Assembly (NCBI RefSeq): GCF_009938225.1
Contig: NZ_AP019658.1
Coordinates: 930,001-994,000, forward strand
Direction: 5' to 3'
Source of the DNA: Vibrio ponticus
GTDB taxonomy: Bacteria; Pseudomonadota; Gammaproteobacteria; Enterobacterales; Vibrionaceae
DNA: 64,000 nt
In this document: one piece after another, positions 54,458 through 64,000 of the stretch
How the letters are laid out: each line of letters opens with the position of its first letter
Numbering within the stretch: position 1 is the first letter of the stretch
Notes under the pieces: generated by a model
Told to the model about the DNA's origin: nothing
The model's database searches: none
What the model saw: only the letters and a program-made list of their open reading frames with translations
Position numbers and translations under genes: made by a program

Positions 54458-55603
54458 TTATAAAATTGCGCTAACACTTTTCGCGACGACCAATGAATCC
54501 TCTGCCAGAGGATATTCGCTCGAATCTAAAGGCGAGAAGAAACGTGTCAGCTCTTGAGTGGTTACTTGATAAACATCGCTATGCATCCAATGCGGTTGAT
54601 GAGTTTTATCGATCAATAGTGCTCTAACGCCTTCACGGAAGTCCCCTTCTAACCCACAACGAAGAGTTAGACCGAACTCCATTTCAAAACACTCCTTGAG
54701 GGTAAGTTGGTGATATTGCGTTAACTGCTGGTAGCATAAATGGAGCGACAATGGACTGGCATAAGCCGTAGTTTTCTTAGCGTTTGATAACCATTTATCA
54801 TCGCTGTCTAACTGTGCAATCGACTCAACCATTTGCGGTAACGATCCTTGGCAGGTCGTTTCAATCAAATCAGCGTGAGCTAATAACAACCCTTGTTCAT
54901 CAGGGCTTTGATGATGAGCGTTTAAAACTTGGTTGATAGCAACATCCACATCTTGGCTGTTTTGCCACTCGATTTGTGCAAGTTGATCAAGGACACCCTG
55001 TTTCTCACTCGCATTAACCACCCACTCACTCAGCCCTAAGCCTTGCATGTCAGTGGCATTCACTTGGCAGGCAGTAAGCGCAATAAATAGAGCGTAATGC
55101 TGGGGAATTTGGCTAAGGAAATAGGTTCCGCCAACATCAGGGTACAAGCCAATCTTAACCTCTGGCATGGCGAATCGGATATTTGCATCAACGACTCGAT
55201 GGCTTGCCCCCATAAATAATCCAACGCCACCACCCATTAGGTAGCCGTGTCCCCATGCGATGATCGGTTTACGGTAAGTATGAATTAAAAAGTCACAACG
55301 ATATTCTAGGCGAAAGAAATCAGCTGTGTTCTGAAATGCACTCTCAAAATCATTTTCTTTATTTTCCAGTACCCGATACATCGCCTGAACATCACCGCCA
55401 GCGCAAAACGCCCTCTCACCGTGACCGTGTAACATTACTGCCACGACATTGTCGTCCTCTTGCCATAACAGCAATTGATGATAAAGCTGCTCTATCATGT
55501 GATGAGTGAGCGCATTCAGCGAAGTGGGATTATCCAGCTCCGCGATCGCAATGATCGAACCATCACTACAAGTTTGATAAGAGAAGTTGACCTTACCTGT
55601 CAT
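54458..55603 (-). CDS. 3-hydroxyisobutyryl-CoA hydrolase (enoyl-CoA hydratase family)
   Basis: The protein is 381 residues from ATG 55603, chosen for the strong AAAGGAGA just upstream (55608-55615); an in-frame ATG at 55678 lies inside the previous gene. It is a crotonase-fold protein with HGHGERAFCAGGDVQAMY and GYLMGGGVGLFMG oxyanion-hole segments and an EVKIGLYPDVGGTYFLS region typical of the HIBCH branch, longer than hydratases by about 120 residues. It releases CoA from 3-hydroxyisobutyryl-CoA in valine degradation. It starts ten bases after the hydratase gene. Confidence 0.88.
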   Translation of the reverse strand: MTGKVNFSYQTCSDGSIIAIAELDNPTSLNALTHHMIEQLYHQLLLWQEDDNVVAVMLHGHGERAFCAGGDVQAMYRVLENKENDFESAFQNTADFFRLEYRCDFLIHTYRKPIIAWGHGYLMGGGVGLFMGASHRVVDANIRFAMPEVKIGLYPDVGGTYFLSQIPQHYALFIALTACQVNATDMQGLGLSEWVVNASEKQGVLDQLAQIEWQNSQDVDVAINQVLNAHHQSPDEQGLLLAHADLIETTCQGSLPQMVESIAQLDSDDKWLSNAKKTTAYASPLSLHLCYQQLTQYHQLTLKECFEMEFGLTLRCGLEGDFREGVRALLIDKTHQPHWMHSDVYQVTTQELTRFFSPLDSSEYPLAEDSLVVAKSVSAIL

Positions 55604-55613
55604 AGTATCTCCT

Positions 55614-56390
55614 TTAACTGTTTGTCCAGTTTGCCGCACGTTTTTGCAAGAATGCGTTAACGCCCTCTCGCTGATCATTGGTATTAAACAGCTGCATAAA
55701 GAGCTCTCGCTCTAACACTAATCCTGCAGCGTGAGTTGCAGTGCGGCGATTTTGAATCAGGGTTTTGCACGCAGAGACAGAACTTGGCGATTGCCCTGCA
55801 ACGCGCTTGGCTAAAGTCATCGCTTTATTTAGCGCCTCTCCAGATTCTACTACTTCTTCAACTAAACCAATCCGTTCCGCTCTTTCAGCACCGACTCGCT
55901 CACCACATAAAATCATGCGTTTTGCCCAGCCTTCACCGACGAGCGCAGTCAGGTTTTGTGTCCCCCCTGCGCATGGCAGCAAACCAACGGATGCTTCCGG
56001 CAAAGCCATCTGCGCTTGTTGCTCAGCGATGCGGATATCACACGCCAATGCCACTTCTAAACCGCCGCCCATTGCATAGCCATTAATGGCGGCTATCGTG
56101 ACACCATCAAACGCCGACAGCGCTTCAAATGCTTCACCAAATGCATACGCCATATCTAATGCCTCGCCTTTGTCTCCGGAAGCAAAGGTGTTTAAATCTG
56201 CGCCCGCAGAAAAAAACTTCTCCCCTTCACCGGTTATCACTAGTGCATAGATAGAGCGATCGAGGCTAAGCTCAACGGCCAATTGTTTTAACTGTTTAAG
56301 AGAGTCCAATGTCCAGGTATTGGCTGGCGGGTTACAAATCGTCACCTTGGCAATATGGTTGACTCTTTCTAGCTTTAACTGTTCTGTCAT
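55614..56390 (-). CDS. Enoyl-CoA hydratase (valine/isoleucine pathway)
   Basis: The 258-residue crotonase-family protein has an oxyanion-hole region GEGEKFFSAGADLNTF, then GYAMGGGLEVALACD, and LPEASVGLLPCAGGTQ with the first catalytic Glu. The usual second catalytic Glu of hydratases is less clear here, so isomerase-like side activity cannot be excluded. In context it hydrates methacrylyl-CoA and tiglyl-CoA. It lies 20 bases after the acyl-CoA dehydrogenase gene and ten before the hydrolase gene. Confidence 0.85.
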   Translation of the reverse strand: MTEQLKLERVNHIAKVTICNPPANTWTLDSLKQLKQLAVELSLDRSIYALVITGEGEKFFSAGADLNTFASGDKGEALDMAYAFGEAFEALSAFDGVTIAAINGYAMGGGLEVALACDIRIAEQQAQMALPEASVGLLPCAGGTQNLTALVGEGWAKRMILCGERVGAERAERIGLVEEVVESGEALNKAMTLAKRVAGQSPSSVSACKTLIQNRRTATHAAGLVLERELFMQLFNTNDQREGVNAFLQKRAANWTNS

Positions 56391-56410
56391 TATCGAATCC
56401 TTATGCTGAC

Positions 56411-57565
56411 TTATAGCAGCTCAACGCCTTCCGTGAGTAAGCGTCTTGCAACGATTAAACGCATGATTTCATTGGTGCCTTCGAGGATCTGATGAACGCG
56501 GACATCTCGAAAATGCCTCTCAACCGGATACTCTTTGATGTAACCGTAGCCGCCGTGAATCTGCAATGCTTGGTCACAAACCTGAAAACCCACGTCGGTG
56601 GCAAAACGCTTCGCCATTGCACAATACGCCGCTTTTTCTACATGCCCAGCATCCAGTTTAGCCGCAGCCAAGCGCACCATTTGACGCGCCGCAACCAAAT
56701 CGGTGGTCATATCCGCCAATTTAAATTGCAGTGCTTGAAATTGAGCCAGAGTTCGACCAAATTGCTTGCGTTCATTCATATACTGCTTGGCTTCATTCAA
56801 CGCTTGCTGCGCTGTACCTACCGAGCAGGTCGCGATATTGATCCGCCCACCATCTAACCCTTGCATGGCAAATTTAAAGCCTTCACCTTCTTCACCTAAC
56901 AAGTAGTCCGCTGGGATACGGACATTTTCAAACGTAATCATGCGCGTTGGTTGGCAATTCCACCCCATCTTGGCTTCTTTCTTACCGTAGCTAACCCCGA
57001 CACTATTGGCCGGAACGATAAACGCAGAAATGCCCCCCGCGCCTTCCCCACATGAACGCGCCATTACCACCAGCACCTCGGTATCTCCTGCACCAGAGAT
57101 GAACACTTTCGAGCCGTTCAAAACAAACTCATCACCCTCTCGAACGGCACTCGTGGTTAATGAAGCGGCATCAGAACCTGCGTTTGGCTCAGTTAGGCAA
57201 TAGGATGCCAACTGCTCACCTGTCACAAGCTGCTCGCTAAACTTCGCGGCAACGTCTGGCTTAGCAAATGAGGTAATCATCCAAGTCGCCATGTTGTGTA
57301 TGGTCATAAAGGCCGTCGTCGCGGTGCACCCCATCGCAAGGTGCTCAAAAATAATCGCAGCGTCTAACCGAGAAAGGCCTAAACCACCATGTTCTTCCTC
57401 GGTATAAATACTAAGAAAACCTAACTCACCGGCTTGGCGCAGAATTTCTTTAGGAAAATAGGCGCTCTCATCCCACTCTGCCGCGTTTGGCGCCAACATT
57501 TGCTCTGCGAATTGCTTCGCCGCTTCGGCAAATGCCACCTGGTCTTCGTTTAACTCAAAATCCAT
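56411..57565 (-). CDS. Isobutyryl-CoA/2-methyl-branched acyl-CoA dehydrogenase
   Basis: The 384-residue FAD enzyme has the acyl-CoA dehydrogenase signatures CLTEPNAGSDAASL and QIHGGYGYIKEYPVERHFRD. The catalytic Glu is in ILEGTNEIM near residue 368. Placement in the valine/isoleucine operon points to isobutyryl-CoA and 2-methylbutyryl-CoA as substrates, distinct from the isovaleryl-CoA enzyme at 61099. The start is ATG 57565. A hairpin precedes it in the 78-bp gap after mmsA. Confidence 0.88.
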   Translation of the reverse strand: MDFELNEDQVAFAEAAKQFAEQMLAPNAAEWDESAYFPKEILRQAGELGFLSIYTEEEHGGLGLSRLDAAIIFEHLAMGCTATTAFMTIHNMATWMITSFAKPDVAAKFSEQLVTGEQLASYCLTEPNAGSDAASLTTSAVREGDEFVLNGSKVFISGAGDTEVLVVMARSCGEGAGGISAFIVPANSVGVSYGKKEAKMGWNCQPTRMITFENVRIPADYLLGEEGEGFKFAMQGLDGGRINIATCSVGTAQQALNEAKQYMNERKQFGRTLAQFQALQFKLADMTTDLVAARQMVRLAAAKLDAGHVEKAAYCAMAKRFATDVGFQVCDQALQIHGGYGYIKEYPVERHFRDVRVHQILEGTNEIMRLIVARRLLTEGVELL

Positions 57566-57598
57566 CTTGAAACCTCGACTTAGTTGTCGCTATTGTAT

Positions 57599-57634
57599 GG
57601 TAAGCCAGACGTTTCTCTGCTCGCCTGACTTACC
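57599..57634 (-). other. Intercistronic inverted repeat between mmsA and acyl-CoA dehydrogenase genes
   Basis: GGTAAGCCAG and CTGACTTACC form a 10-bp stem with one mismatch and a 16-nt loop. There is no T run. It may be an mRNA processing or stability element within the operon. Confidence 0.4.
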
Positions 57635-57643
57635 TTAAGAACA

Positions 57644-59137
57644 CTATTTCAGTTGAATCGTCATGTTTGGACCGCTTGGGATGTCATCATCAAACCAACG
57701 TGCCGTGACGGTTTTGGTTTCGGTAAAGAAGCGTACCGCCTGCTTACCATAGGCATGGAGGTCGCCGTAGAAACTGCCTTTCCAGCCAGTAAATGAAAAG
57801 AATGGTAGCGGTACTGGAATAGGAACGTTAATCCCAACATTGCCCACTTCGATATTATGTTGATACTTACGCGCAGCTGCACCATTGGCAGTAAAAATTG
57901 ATGTACCGTTACCAAATGGGCTGGCATTAATCAGGCTGATTGCCTCATCGAGATCGTCAACTTCCATCGTAAGTAGTACCGGACCAAAAATCTCTTCCGT
58001 GTAAATAGACATATCGGTGGTCACATTGGTAAACAGAGTCGGCCCTACCCAGTTGCCATTAGGATGTCCAGCGACCTGGCAGTTTGAGCCATCCAGCACA
58101 CAGTTGGCTCCGGCTGCTTTACCCTCATTAATCAAATTAACGACTCGTTGCTTCGCTTGTGGACTGATAAGTGGTCCATAACCCGCGAGTTCATCATCCC
58201 ATGCGCCCGGCTGCACTTGCGCTAACGCCTCCTTAAGCTCTGGAATCCACTCTTTTGTTTCACCAACAAACACCGCCACAGAGATCGCCATACAACGTTG
58301 ACCCGCAGCGCCAACAGAGGCTCCGACCAAATTATTAATCACTTGTTGCTTGTTGGCATCAGGCATGATCACCATATGATTTTTTGCCCCAGCAAATGAC
58401 TGAACGCGCTTGAGATTGTCAGTGCCAGTTTTATAGATGTACTCACCAACAGAAACCGAGCCAACAAATGAAATCGTACGAACTCGAGGGTCAGTAAGAA
58501 TATGGTCAACTTGCTCTTTCTTGCCATGAACAATTTGCAACACACCTTTAGGCGCGCCCGCTTTTTCAAATAGTTCAGCCAGCAACATTGCGGTTAAAGG
58601 CACCTGCTCGGAAGGTTTCAAAACAAAGGTGTTACCGCAGGCAATCGCCATTGGGAACATCCATAACGGTATCATGGCCGGAAAGTTAAATGGTGTAATA
58701 CCAGCACAAACCCCAAGCGGTTGCACATAGGAGTAACCATCAATACCCGTTGCCACATTTTCGACCGTTTCGCCCATCATAGAGCTGCAGATGTTCGCCG
58801 CTTGTTCAACAACTTCAATTCCGCGCCACACATCCCCTTTCGCGTCAGGTAATGTTTTACCCGTTTCACTGGATAAAAGAATCGCGATATTGTCATGATT
58901 CTCCTTAAGGATATGCTGATAGCGCAGCATCAAGCGTGCGCGCTCTGGTGCTGCAACTTCTTTCCACGTTCTAAATACTTCCTCAGCACTAGCAATCGCG
59001 GCATTCATCTCAGCTTCCGTTGCACACGGCACTTGAGCAATCACTTCATTGTTAGCAGGGTTGGTCACATCAACCCACTGCTCTGTTTGCGAGTTTGCAA
59101 ACTCACCGCCGATATACTGTTTCACTTTTTCTGTCAT
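57644..59137 (-). CDS. mmsA: Methylmalonate-semialdehyde dehydrogenase (CoA-acylating)
   Basis: The 497-residue protein of the aldehyde dehydrogenase superfamily has the catalytic Cys in [10 protein letters not shown] and [11 protein letters not shown] near the cofactor site. In place of the usual ELGGK general-base motif it has FAGAKNH, the hallmark of the CoA-dependent MmsA branch. It converts methylmalonate semialdehyde to propionyl-CoA, the last valine step. The start is ATG 59137. It is second in the operon, 137 bp after the thiolase gene, a gap in which I see nothing certain. Confidence 0.94.
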   Translation of the reverse strand: MTEKVKQYIGGEFANSQTEQWVDVTNPANNEVIAQVPCATEAEMNAAIASAEEVFRTWKEVAAPERARLMLRYQHILKENHDNIAILLSSETGKTLPDAKGDVWRGIEVVEQAANICSSMMGETVENVATGIDGYSYVQPLGVCAGITPFNFPAMIPLWMFPMAIACGNTFVLKPSEQVPLTAMLLAELFEKAGAPKGVLQIVHGKKEQVDHILTDPRVRTISFVGSVSVGEYIYKTGTDNLKRVQSFAGAKNHMVIMPDANKQQVINNLVGASVGAAGQRCMAISVAVFVGETKEWIPELKEALAQVQPGAWDDELAGYGPLISPQAKQRVVNLINEGKAAGANCVLDGSNCQVAGHPNGNWVGPTLFTNVTTDMSIYTEEIFGPVLLTMEVDDLDEAISLINASPFGNGTSIFTANGAAARKYQHNIEVGNVGINVPIPVPLPFFSFTGWKGSFYGDLHAYGKQAVRFFTETKTVTARWFDDDIPSGPNMTIQLK

Positions 59138-59274
59138 GCTGACGTCCTTGTATCTATCAAGTTATCACTGGAGACTGACCTGCTTGCACACAATGGTTTT
59201 TACACAATAGCTTTTGCACAAAGGCATAAACATCGTGGCTTACACGTACAGTTTTCCTGTTTAGTAAAAGCCGA

Positions 59275-60453
59275 TTAGCAGATCTCAATGGCAATTGCCG
59301 TTGCTTCACCGCCACCAATACATAAAGAAGCGATGCCTCGCTTACCACCGGTCTGCTTGAGAGCATGTATTAAGCTGACCAAAATTCGGTTGCCACTTGC
59401 ACCAATTGGGTGACCCAACGCACACGCACCACCGCGAATGTTTACTTTCGCATCGTCAAGCTCAAGCGTTTTCACTGCGTATTGAGTAACCACGGCAAAT
59501 GCCTCGTTAATCTCCCACAGATCCACATCTGATTTAGTCCAATTAAGCTTATCTAGTAACTTTTCAATCGCAAATACAGGAGCAATCGTGAATTCTTCTG
59601 GCACCCTTGCATGAGTCGCGTGGGCTAAAACTCTCGCTAATGGTTGCAGATTGTGGTGTTTACCATATTCACTACTCACCAAAACCATTGCCGATGCACC
59701 ATCGGAAATGGAACTGGAATTCGCCGCGGTGACCGACCCGTCTTTGGCAAACGCGGGTCTTAAGGTAGGAATTTTTGTCTCATCTAACTGATGGGGTTGC
59801 TGGTCATCTTCACAAGTCACGTTAGTTCGTTTTTGTTTGATGGTGACGGGTGTAATTTCCGCTTTAAATAAGCCTTGTTCGATCGCTTGCTTAGCTCGAT
59901 GTAACGACTGCGTTGCCCACGCATCCATACTTTCACGGCTAAATTGAAAACGCTGCGCTGTTTGCTCAGCAAAGACACCCATCAACTCTCCTTGATAAGC
60001 ATCTTGTAATCCATCGTAAAACATATGATCGATAACCTGATCATGCCCAAGACGAAAGCCCTCACGTGCATTCGGTAATAAATAAGGAGAAGCCGACATA
60101 TTCTCCATACCGCCAGCCACGACAGCATTAGCACTGCCCGCTTGAATCAAATCATGCGCCAACATGACGGTTTTCATCCCTGAACCACAGACCTTGTTTA
60201 ACGTTGTACATCCCACACTTTGCGGTATCTCAGCTTTCAAACTCGCTTGACGCGCCGGCGCTTGTCCAACTCCAGCAGGCAGTACACACCCCATATAAAC
60301 TTCATCGATAGCATCGGCTGGAACTTGACTTTGTACTAGAGCAGCACGTATGGCGTTAGCGCCTAGCTCAGTAACATCAGTATGAGCAAACTGACCTTGG
60401 AATGCGCCGATTGGCGTTCTCTTCGCTCCAACAATCCATGTTTGATGATTCAT
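59275..60453 (-). CDS. Acetyl-CoA acetyltransferase / thiolase
   Basis: The 392-residue thiolase has the nucleophilic Cys in LNKVCGSGMKT (about residue 89), NEAFAV, the His in ALGHPIGASG, and the second Cys in CIGGGEA near the C-terminus, so the active site is complete. As first gene of the operon it would cleave 2-methylacetoacetyl-CoA in isoleucine breakdown; AtoB-type acetoacetyl-CoA activity is also plausible. It is transcribed divergently from liuR, and its promoter region contains the ACGT palindromes. Confidence 0.88.
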   Translation of the reverse strand: MNHQTWIVGAKRTPIGAFQGQFAHTDVTELGANAIRAALVQSQVPADAIDEVYMGCVLPAGVGQAPARQASLKAEIPQSVGCTTLNKVCGSGMKTVMLAHDLIQAGSANAVVAGGMENMSASPYLLPNAREGFRLGHDQVIDHMFYDGLQDAYQGELMGVFAEQTAQRFQFSRESMDAWATQSLHRAKQAIEQGLFKAEITPVTIKQKRTNVTCEDDQQPHQLDETKIPTLRPAFAKDGSVTAANSSSISDGASAMVLVSSEYGKHHNLQPLARVLAHATHARVPEEFTIAPVFAIEKLLDKLNWTKSDVDLWEINEAFAVVTQYAVKTLELDDAKVNIRGGACALGHPIGASGNRILVSLIHALKQTGGKRGIASLCIGGGEATAIAIEIC

Positions 60454-60468
60454 TTCATTAACCTTTTG

Positions 60469-60483
60469 TTGACGTTCACGTAA
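60469..60483. promoter_or_regulatory. Putative LiuR operator 1
   Basis: TTGACGTTCACGTAA lies 16 bp upstream of the thiolase start. It resembles operator 2 read on the opposite strand, with two ACGT-type half-sites. Confidence 0.6.
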
Positions 60484-60497
60484 TAACTATACTAACA

Positions 60498-60513
60498 TTT
60501 ACGTTAACGTCAA
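60498..60513. promoter_or_regulatory. Putative LiuR operator 2
   Basis: TTTACGTTAACGTCAA is a near-perfect palindrome centred on GTTAAC in the divergent promoter region. MerR-family LiuR sites in gammaproteobacteria are of this ACGT-repeat type, from general knowledge. Confidence 0.68.
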
Positions 60514-60601
60514 GTTATGAGGTTATTGTCTATTCGTTTGACGATGTGGATTGCAATAAAAGGCTGTAATTTCAAGGCTCCCGAGATACTGCAATTTATT
60601 T

Positions 60602-60619
60602 ACTTTAACGTTAACGAGT
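60602..60619. promoter_or_regulatory. Putative LiuR operator 3
   Basis: ACTTTAACGTTAACGAGT, with core AACGTTAACG, lies about 47 bp upstream of the liuR start and suggests autoregulation. It is less symmetric than operator 2. Confidence 0.55.
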
Positions 60620-60665
60620 TGTATATTCTTATGAAAGGTTATACGAAAGTCGCAAGGGTTAAGGG

Positions 60666-61052
60666 ATGAATACATTTAAGATCAGTGAGCTTGCTAAAGA
60701 GTTTGATATTACAACCCGCAGTATCCGTTTTTACGAAGATTTGGGTTTGATTACTCCTCAACGTAAAGGCAGTACGCGAATTTACAATGGTCGCGACCGA
60801 ATCAGACTAAAACTGATTCTGCGTGGAAAACGCTTAGGCTTTTCACTCGCAGACATCAAAGAGTTATTTGAACTCTACGATACCGATCAAAGTACTGAGC
60901 AGTTAACTTACATGATCAGGCTTATCGAAGAGAAAAAGGCGACATTGCAACAACAAGCAAATGACATCAACGCGGTAATGATGGAGCTCAATGCGGCGAA
61001 GTTGCGATGTGAAAACACACTTAAATCGATGAAAGGTGATAGCGTCATCTAA
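60666..61052 (+). CDS. liuR: MerR-family regulator of branched-chain amino acid catabolism
   Basis: The 128-residue protein has an N-terminal MerR helix-turn-helix (FKISELAKEFDITTRSIRFY, then EDLGLI and the R-R-Y wing) and a C-terminal dimerisation coiled coil. It has no metal-binding Cys cluster. It heads the leucine operon and is divergent from the valine/isoleucine operon, the classic LiuR setting. LiuR is thought to respond to pathway CoA intermediates. The start is ATG 60666 with AAGGG upstream. The name rests on family and context. Confidence 0.88.
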   Translation: MNTFKISELAKEFDITTRSIRFYEDLGLITPQRKGSTRIYNGRDRIRLKLILRGKRLGFSLADIKELFELYDTDQSTEQLTYMIRLIEEKKATLQQQANDINAVMMELNAAKLRCENTLKSMKGDSVI

Positions 61053-61098
61053 CCACAGAACTTGGGGATGTAGGTGGCGCAATTGGCAAGGATAAGCA

Positions 61099-62268
61099 AT
61101 GAAATCGACCTACTCTTCCCTAAATTTCGTCTACGACGAAAATACCGATTTGCTCCGCGAGCAGATTAATAGCTTTGCAGCCAGCGAAATCGCACCGCTT
61201 GCACAATCTATAGACCAATCTAACGAATTCCCCAGCCATCTTTGGTCTAAAATGGGTGATATGGGCTTACTAGGCGTGACCATCGACGAACAGTTCGGTG
61301 GTGCAGGCATGGGCTACTTAGCGCACGTCATCGCCATGGAAGAAATTAGCCGAGCATCTGCCTCTGTGGGCTTAAGTTATGGTGCCCACTCAAACCTTTG
61401 TGTCAATCAAATCCACCGCAACGGCACACAAGCACAAAAAGAGAAGTATCTACCAAAGCTGGTGTCTGGTGAGCATGTTGGTGCACTCGCCATGAGTGAA
61501 CCGGGCGCAGGTTCAGACGTCGTCGCGATGCAACTCAAAGCTGAGCGCAAAGGCGATCATTTCATTCTCAATGGCAACAAAATGTGGATCACCAATGGTC
61601 CTGATGCCCACACTTATGTGGTGTATGCCAAAACCGATCCTACTGCGGACGCTAAAGGCATCACCGCATTCATTATTGAGCGTGGCTTCCCCGGCTTTTC
61701 TCAAGCGCAGAAGCTCGACAAATTAGGCATGCGCGGCTCGAACACTTGCGAACTGGTGTTTGAGAATTGCGAAGTGCCAGTAGAGAACATCCTTGGAGAA
61801 GAAAACCACGGCGTCAAAGTGTTGATGAGCGGTTTGGATTATGAACGTGTCGTACTCGCAGGTGGTCCACTTGGTATCATGCAGGCGTGTATGGATATTG
61901 TGGTGCCATATATCCATGACCGTAAGCAATTTGGCAAATCCATTGGTGAATTCCAACTGGTTCAAGCCAAAGTCGCCGATATGTATACTCAAATGAATGC
62001 CGCCAAAGCCTATGTTTATGCGGTGGCTTCTGCCTGTGATCGTGGCGAAACCAGCCGAAAAGATGCCGCAGGCGCGATCCTATTTAGCGCAGAACTTGCT
62101 ACAAAAATGGCACTAGATGCGATTCAGCTACTTGGCGGCAACGGCTATATCAACGAGTTTGATACCGGTCGCCTACTCCGTGATGCCAAGCTGTATGAAA
62201 TTGGCGCAGGCACCTCGGAAATACGCCGCATGCTTATCGGCCGAGAATTGTTTAACGAAAGTGCCTAG
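61099..62268 (+). CDS. liuA: Isovaleryl-CoA dehydrogenase
   Basis: The 389-residue acyl-CoA dehydrogenase has [14 protein letters not shown] and [17 protein letters not shown]. Its catalytic Glu is in [14 protein letters not shown] (about residue 250), the position used by isovaleryl-CoA dehydrogenases; the usual Glu near the C-terminus is replaced (AGTSEIRRM). This separates it from the enzyme at 56411. It makes 3-methylcrotonyl-CoA in leucine degradation. It follows liuR by 46 bp and precedes liuB. Confidence 0.94.
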   Translation: MKSTYSSLNFVYDENTDLLREQINSFAASEIAPLAQSIDQSNEFPSHLWSKMGDMGLLGVTIDEQFGGAGMGYLAHVIAMEEISRASASVGLSYGAHSNLCVNQIHRNGTQAQKEKYLPKLVSGEHVGALAMSEPGAGSDVVAMQLKAERKGDHFILNGNKMWITNGPDAHTYVVYAKTDPTADAKGITAFIIERGFPGFSQAQKLDKLGMRGSNTCELVFENCEVPVENILGEENHGVKVLMSGLDYERVVLAGGPLGIMQACMDIVVPYIHDRKQFGKSIGEFQLVQAKVADMYTQMNAAKAYVYAVASACDRGETSRKDAAGAILFSAELATKMALDAIQLLGGNGYINEFDTGRLLRDAKLYEIGAGTSEIRRMLIGRELFNESA

Positions 62269-62286
62269 TGCACACCTTTAATACGC

Positions 62287-62318
62287 AGCTTTTCTGTATC
62301 AATAAACGCAGAAAAGCT
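62287..62318 (+). other. Intercistronic hairpin between liuA and liuB
   Basis: AGCTTTTCTG and CAGAAAAGCT form a perfect 10-bp stem with a 12-nt loop in the gap between the genes. No T run follows. It could lower liuB expression or stabilise the liuA message. Confidence 0.5.
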
Positions 62319-62343
62319 TGTTCACTTAATGGAGAAGCAGTTC

Positions 62344-63951
62344 ATGGCACACATTATTAGCAAAATAAATTCGCAATCCGAGCAATATCAGCAAAACTAC
62401 CATTCAATGACGCACTTAGTCGATGAGCTCTACACCGTAGTCAACCAAATTGAAGATGGCGGTGGTGAAACGGCGCGTGAACATCAACGTAAAAAAGGCA
62501 AAATCGCAGTTCGCGAGCGTATTCTTGCCCTCCTCGACTCGGGCTCATCTTTCCTAGAAATAGGTCAATTTGCCGCCTGGGATGTCTACCCAGACTATGT
62601 GCCCTGTGGCGGTGTCGTGGCAGGAATTGGCGTGATCAATGGCACCGAATGCATGATCGTCGCCAATGACGTCACAGTAAAAGGTGGCAGTTACTACCCG
62701 CTAACCGTTAAAAAACACCTTAGAGCACAAGAGATCGCGCTCAAATGTCGATTGCCGTGCGTCTACTTAGTCGACTCTGGCGGCGCTAACCTACCAAGGC
62801 AAGATGAAGTCTTCCCCGACAAAGAGCACTTTGGTCGTATTTTCTATAACCAAGCTCGCATGTCTGCGCAAGGAATTGGGCAAATCGCTGTTGTTATGGG
62901 GCTATGTACTGCGGGCGGTGCGTATGTTCCCGCGATGTGTGACGTTTCAATCATTGTTAAACAACAAGGCACCATATTCCTCGCGGGACCTCCTCTGGTT
63001 AAAGCGGCGACCGGTGAAGAAGTGAGTGCCGAAGAGCTTGGCGGTGCCGATGTCCACTGCAAAACCTCAGGGGTCGCGGACTACAGCGCAGATAACGATC
63101 ATCACGCCTTGGAGCTGGCACGTCGAGCTGTTGGACAACTCAACGTCCTCAAACCTACCCAGCTTAAACTCAAGCCAGTACTCTCTCCACGTTACCCCGC
63201 CGAAGAGCTTTACGGCATTGTGGGTAGCGATCTCAAAAAGCCGTTTGACGTCAAAGAAGTGATTGCTCGTATCGTCGATGCCTCTCAATTCGATGAGTTT
63301 AAAGCCCAATTCGGTGAAACGCTGGTCTGTGGTTTTGCGCATATCCATGGCATGCCTATCGGCATTGTCGCCAACAATGGCATTCTATTTTCCGAATCGG
63401 CACAAAAAGGCGCTCACTTTATTGAGCTTTGCGCGCAACGAAAAATACCTTTGCTGTTTTTGCAGAACATCACTGGCTTTATGGTGGGACAAAAGTACGA
63501 AGCCGAAGGGATTGCCAAGCACGGCGCCAAAATGGTGATGGCGGTCTCTTGCGCCGATGTACCTAAATTTACCGTGATCATTGGTGGCTCATACGGTGCT
63601 GGTAACTACGGCATGTGTGGTCGCGCTTATGACCCTACCATGATGTGGATGTGGCCCAATGCTCGCATTTCAGTTATGGGCGGTGACCAAGCAGCCAATG
63701 TTATGGCGCAAGTCACGCGAGATATCAAAGCACGTAAGGGAGAAAACTGGAGTGACGAGCAAGAGCAACAGTTCAAACAGCCGATCATCGACCAATACCA
63801 AACCCAGAGTCACGCCTATTACGCCAGTGCTCGCTTGTGGGATGACGGCATTATTGATCCGGTCAAAACCCGCGATGTGGTTGGCATAGCATTATCAGCT
63901 GCGTTAAATGCACCGATTCCAGAGAGCAAATTCGGTATCTTCCGCATGTAA
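62344..63951 (+). CDS. liuB: Methylcrotonyl-CoA carboxylase carboxyltransferase subunit
   Basis: The protein is 535 residues from ATG 62344. An in-frame ATG at 62329 is possible, but GGAG at 62331-62334 is ideally placed for the second ATG. It has the two crotonase-like halves of biotin-dependent carboxyltransferases: [10 protein letters not shown] and [20 protein letters not shown] in the first, and [20 protein letters not shown] and [20 protein letters not shown] in the second. It transfers carboxyl from biotin to 3-methylcrotonyl-CoA in leucine breakdown. The biotin-carrying subunit should be encoded beyond the right edge. Confidence 0.94.
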   Translation: MAHIISKINSQSEQYQQNYHSMTHLVDELYTVVNQIEDGGGETAREHQRKKGKIAVRERILALLDSGSSFLEIGQFAAWDVYPDYVPCGGVVAGIGVINGTECMIVANDVTVKGGSYYPLTVKKHLRAQEIALKCRLPCVYLVDSGGANLPRQDEVFPDKEHFGRIFYNQARMSAQGIGQIAVVMGLCTAGGAYVPAMCDVSIIVKQQGTIFLAGPPLVKAATGEEVSAEELGGADVHCKTSGVADYSADNDHHALELARRAVGQLNVLKPTQLKLKPVLSPRYPAEELYGIVGSDLKKPFDVKEVIARIVDASQFDEFKAQFGETLVCGFAHIHGMPIGIVANNGILFSESAQKGAHFIELCAQRKIPLLFLQNITGFMVGQKYEAEGIAKHGAKMVMAVSCADVPKFTVIIGGSYGAGNYGMCGRAYDPTMMWMWPNARISVMGGDQAANVMAQVTRDIKARKGENWSDEQEQQFKQPIIDQYQTQSHAYYASARLWDDGIIDPVKTRDVVGIALSAALNAPIPESKFGIFRM

Positions 63952-64000
63952 ATAACATATTGATCTTTATCTACTAAAATTAAAAAGACAAAGGTTCAAC

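Overview
The window looks like Vibrionaceae chromosome, most probably a Vibrio. The signs are a DUF2999 small protein, a YddG-type exporter, a ToxR-like membrane regulator with a small overlapping partner, and a LiuR-controlled branched-chain amino acid cluster. No rRNA, tRNA, CRISPR array, transposase or phage gene was seen.

Region 1 (1-10564, minus strand) is the N-terminal 3,521 codons of a giant surface adhesin whose C-terminus lies outside the window. It begins with a LapA-like retention region carrying a Pro-Ala-Ala-Gly site of the LapG type. It continues with one cadherin/VCBS-like domain, five 119-residue repeats and nineteen 132-137-residue Ig-like repeats, nearly all with a textbook EF-hand loop.

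Region 2 (11120-19059) holds housekeeping and accessory genes: yddG, a DUF748/AsmA-like protein, DUF2999, a Nudix hydrolase, the ToxR/ToxS-like pair, a structured 518-bp intergenic region and an EamA transporter.

Region 3 (19175-51986, minus strand) is the most striking. An 8,422-residue Ig-repeat adhesin with an N-terminal coiled coil is followed by a TolC-like outer membrane protein, an HlyD-like adaptor, two single-TM proteins, a MotA/TolQ-like proton channel and an ABC exporter. The gene content matches the Salmonella SPI4 (SiiA-F) type I system. Here, however, the channel subunit carries a long cytoplasmic tail ending in an apparently intact EAL c-di-GMP phosphodiesterase domain. That suggests a direct link between proton-motive force, c-di-GMP and adhesin export or release, distinct from LapD/LapG control. 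The adhesin gene also contains a recent 1,719-bp tandem amplification (about 2.4 copies).

Region 4 (52784-63951) is branched-chain amino acid catabolism. A minus-strand operon (thiolase, mmsA, acyl-CoA dehydrogenase, enoyl-CoA hydratase, 3-hydroxyisobutyryl-CoA hydrolase, mmsB, SDR) serves valine and isoleucine. A divergent plus-strand operon (liuR, liuA, liuB, continuing beyond the window) serves leucine. The divergent promoter region contains three ACGT-based palindromic sites, likely LiuR operators.

All assignments come from reading the sequence and from family knowledge; no database search was run.
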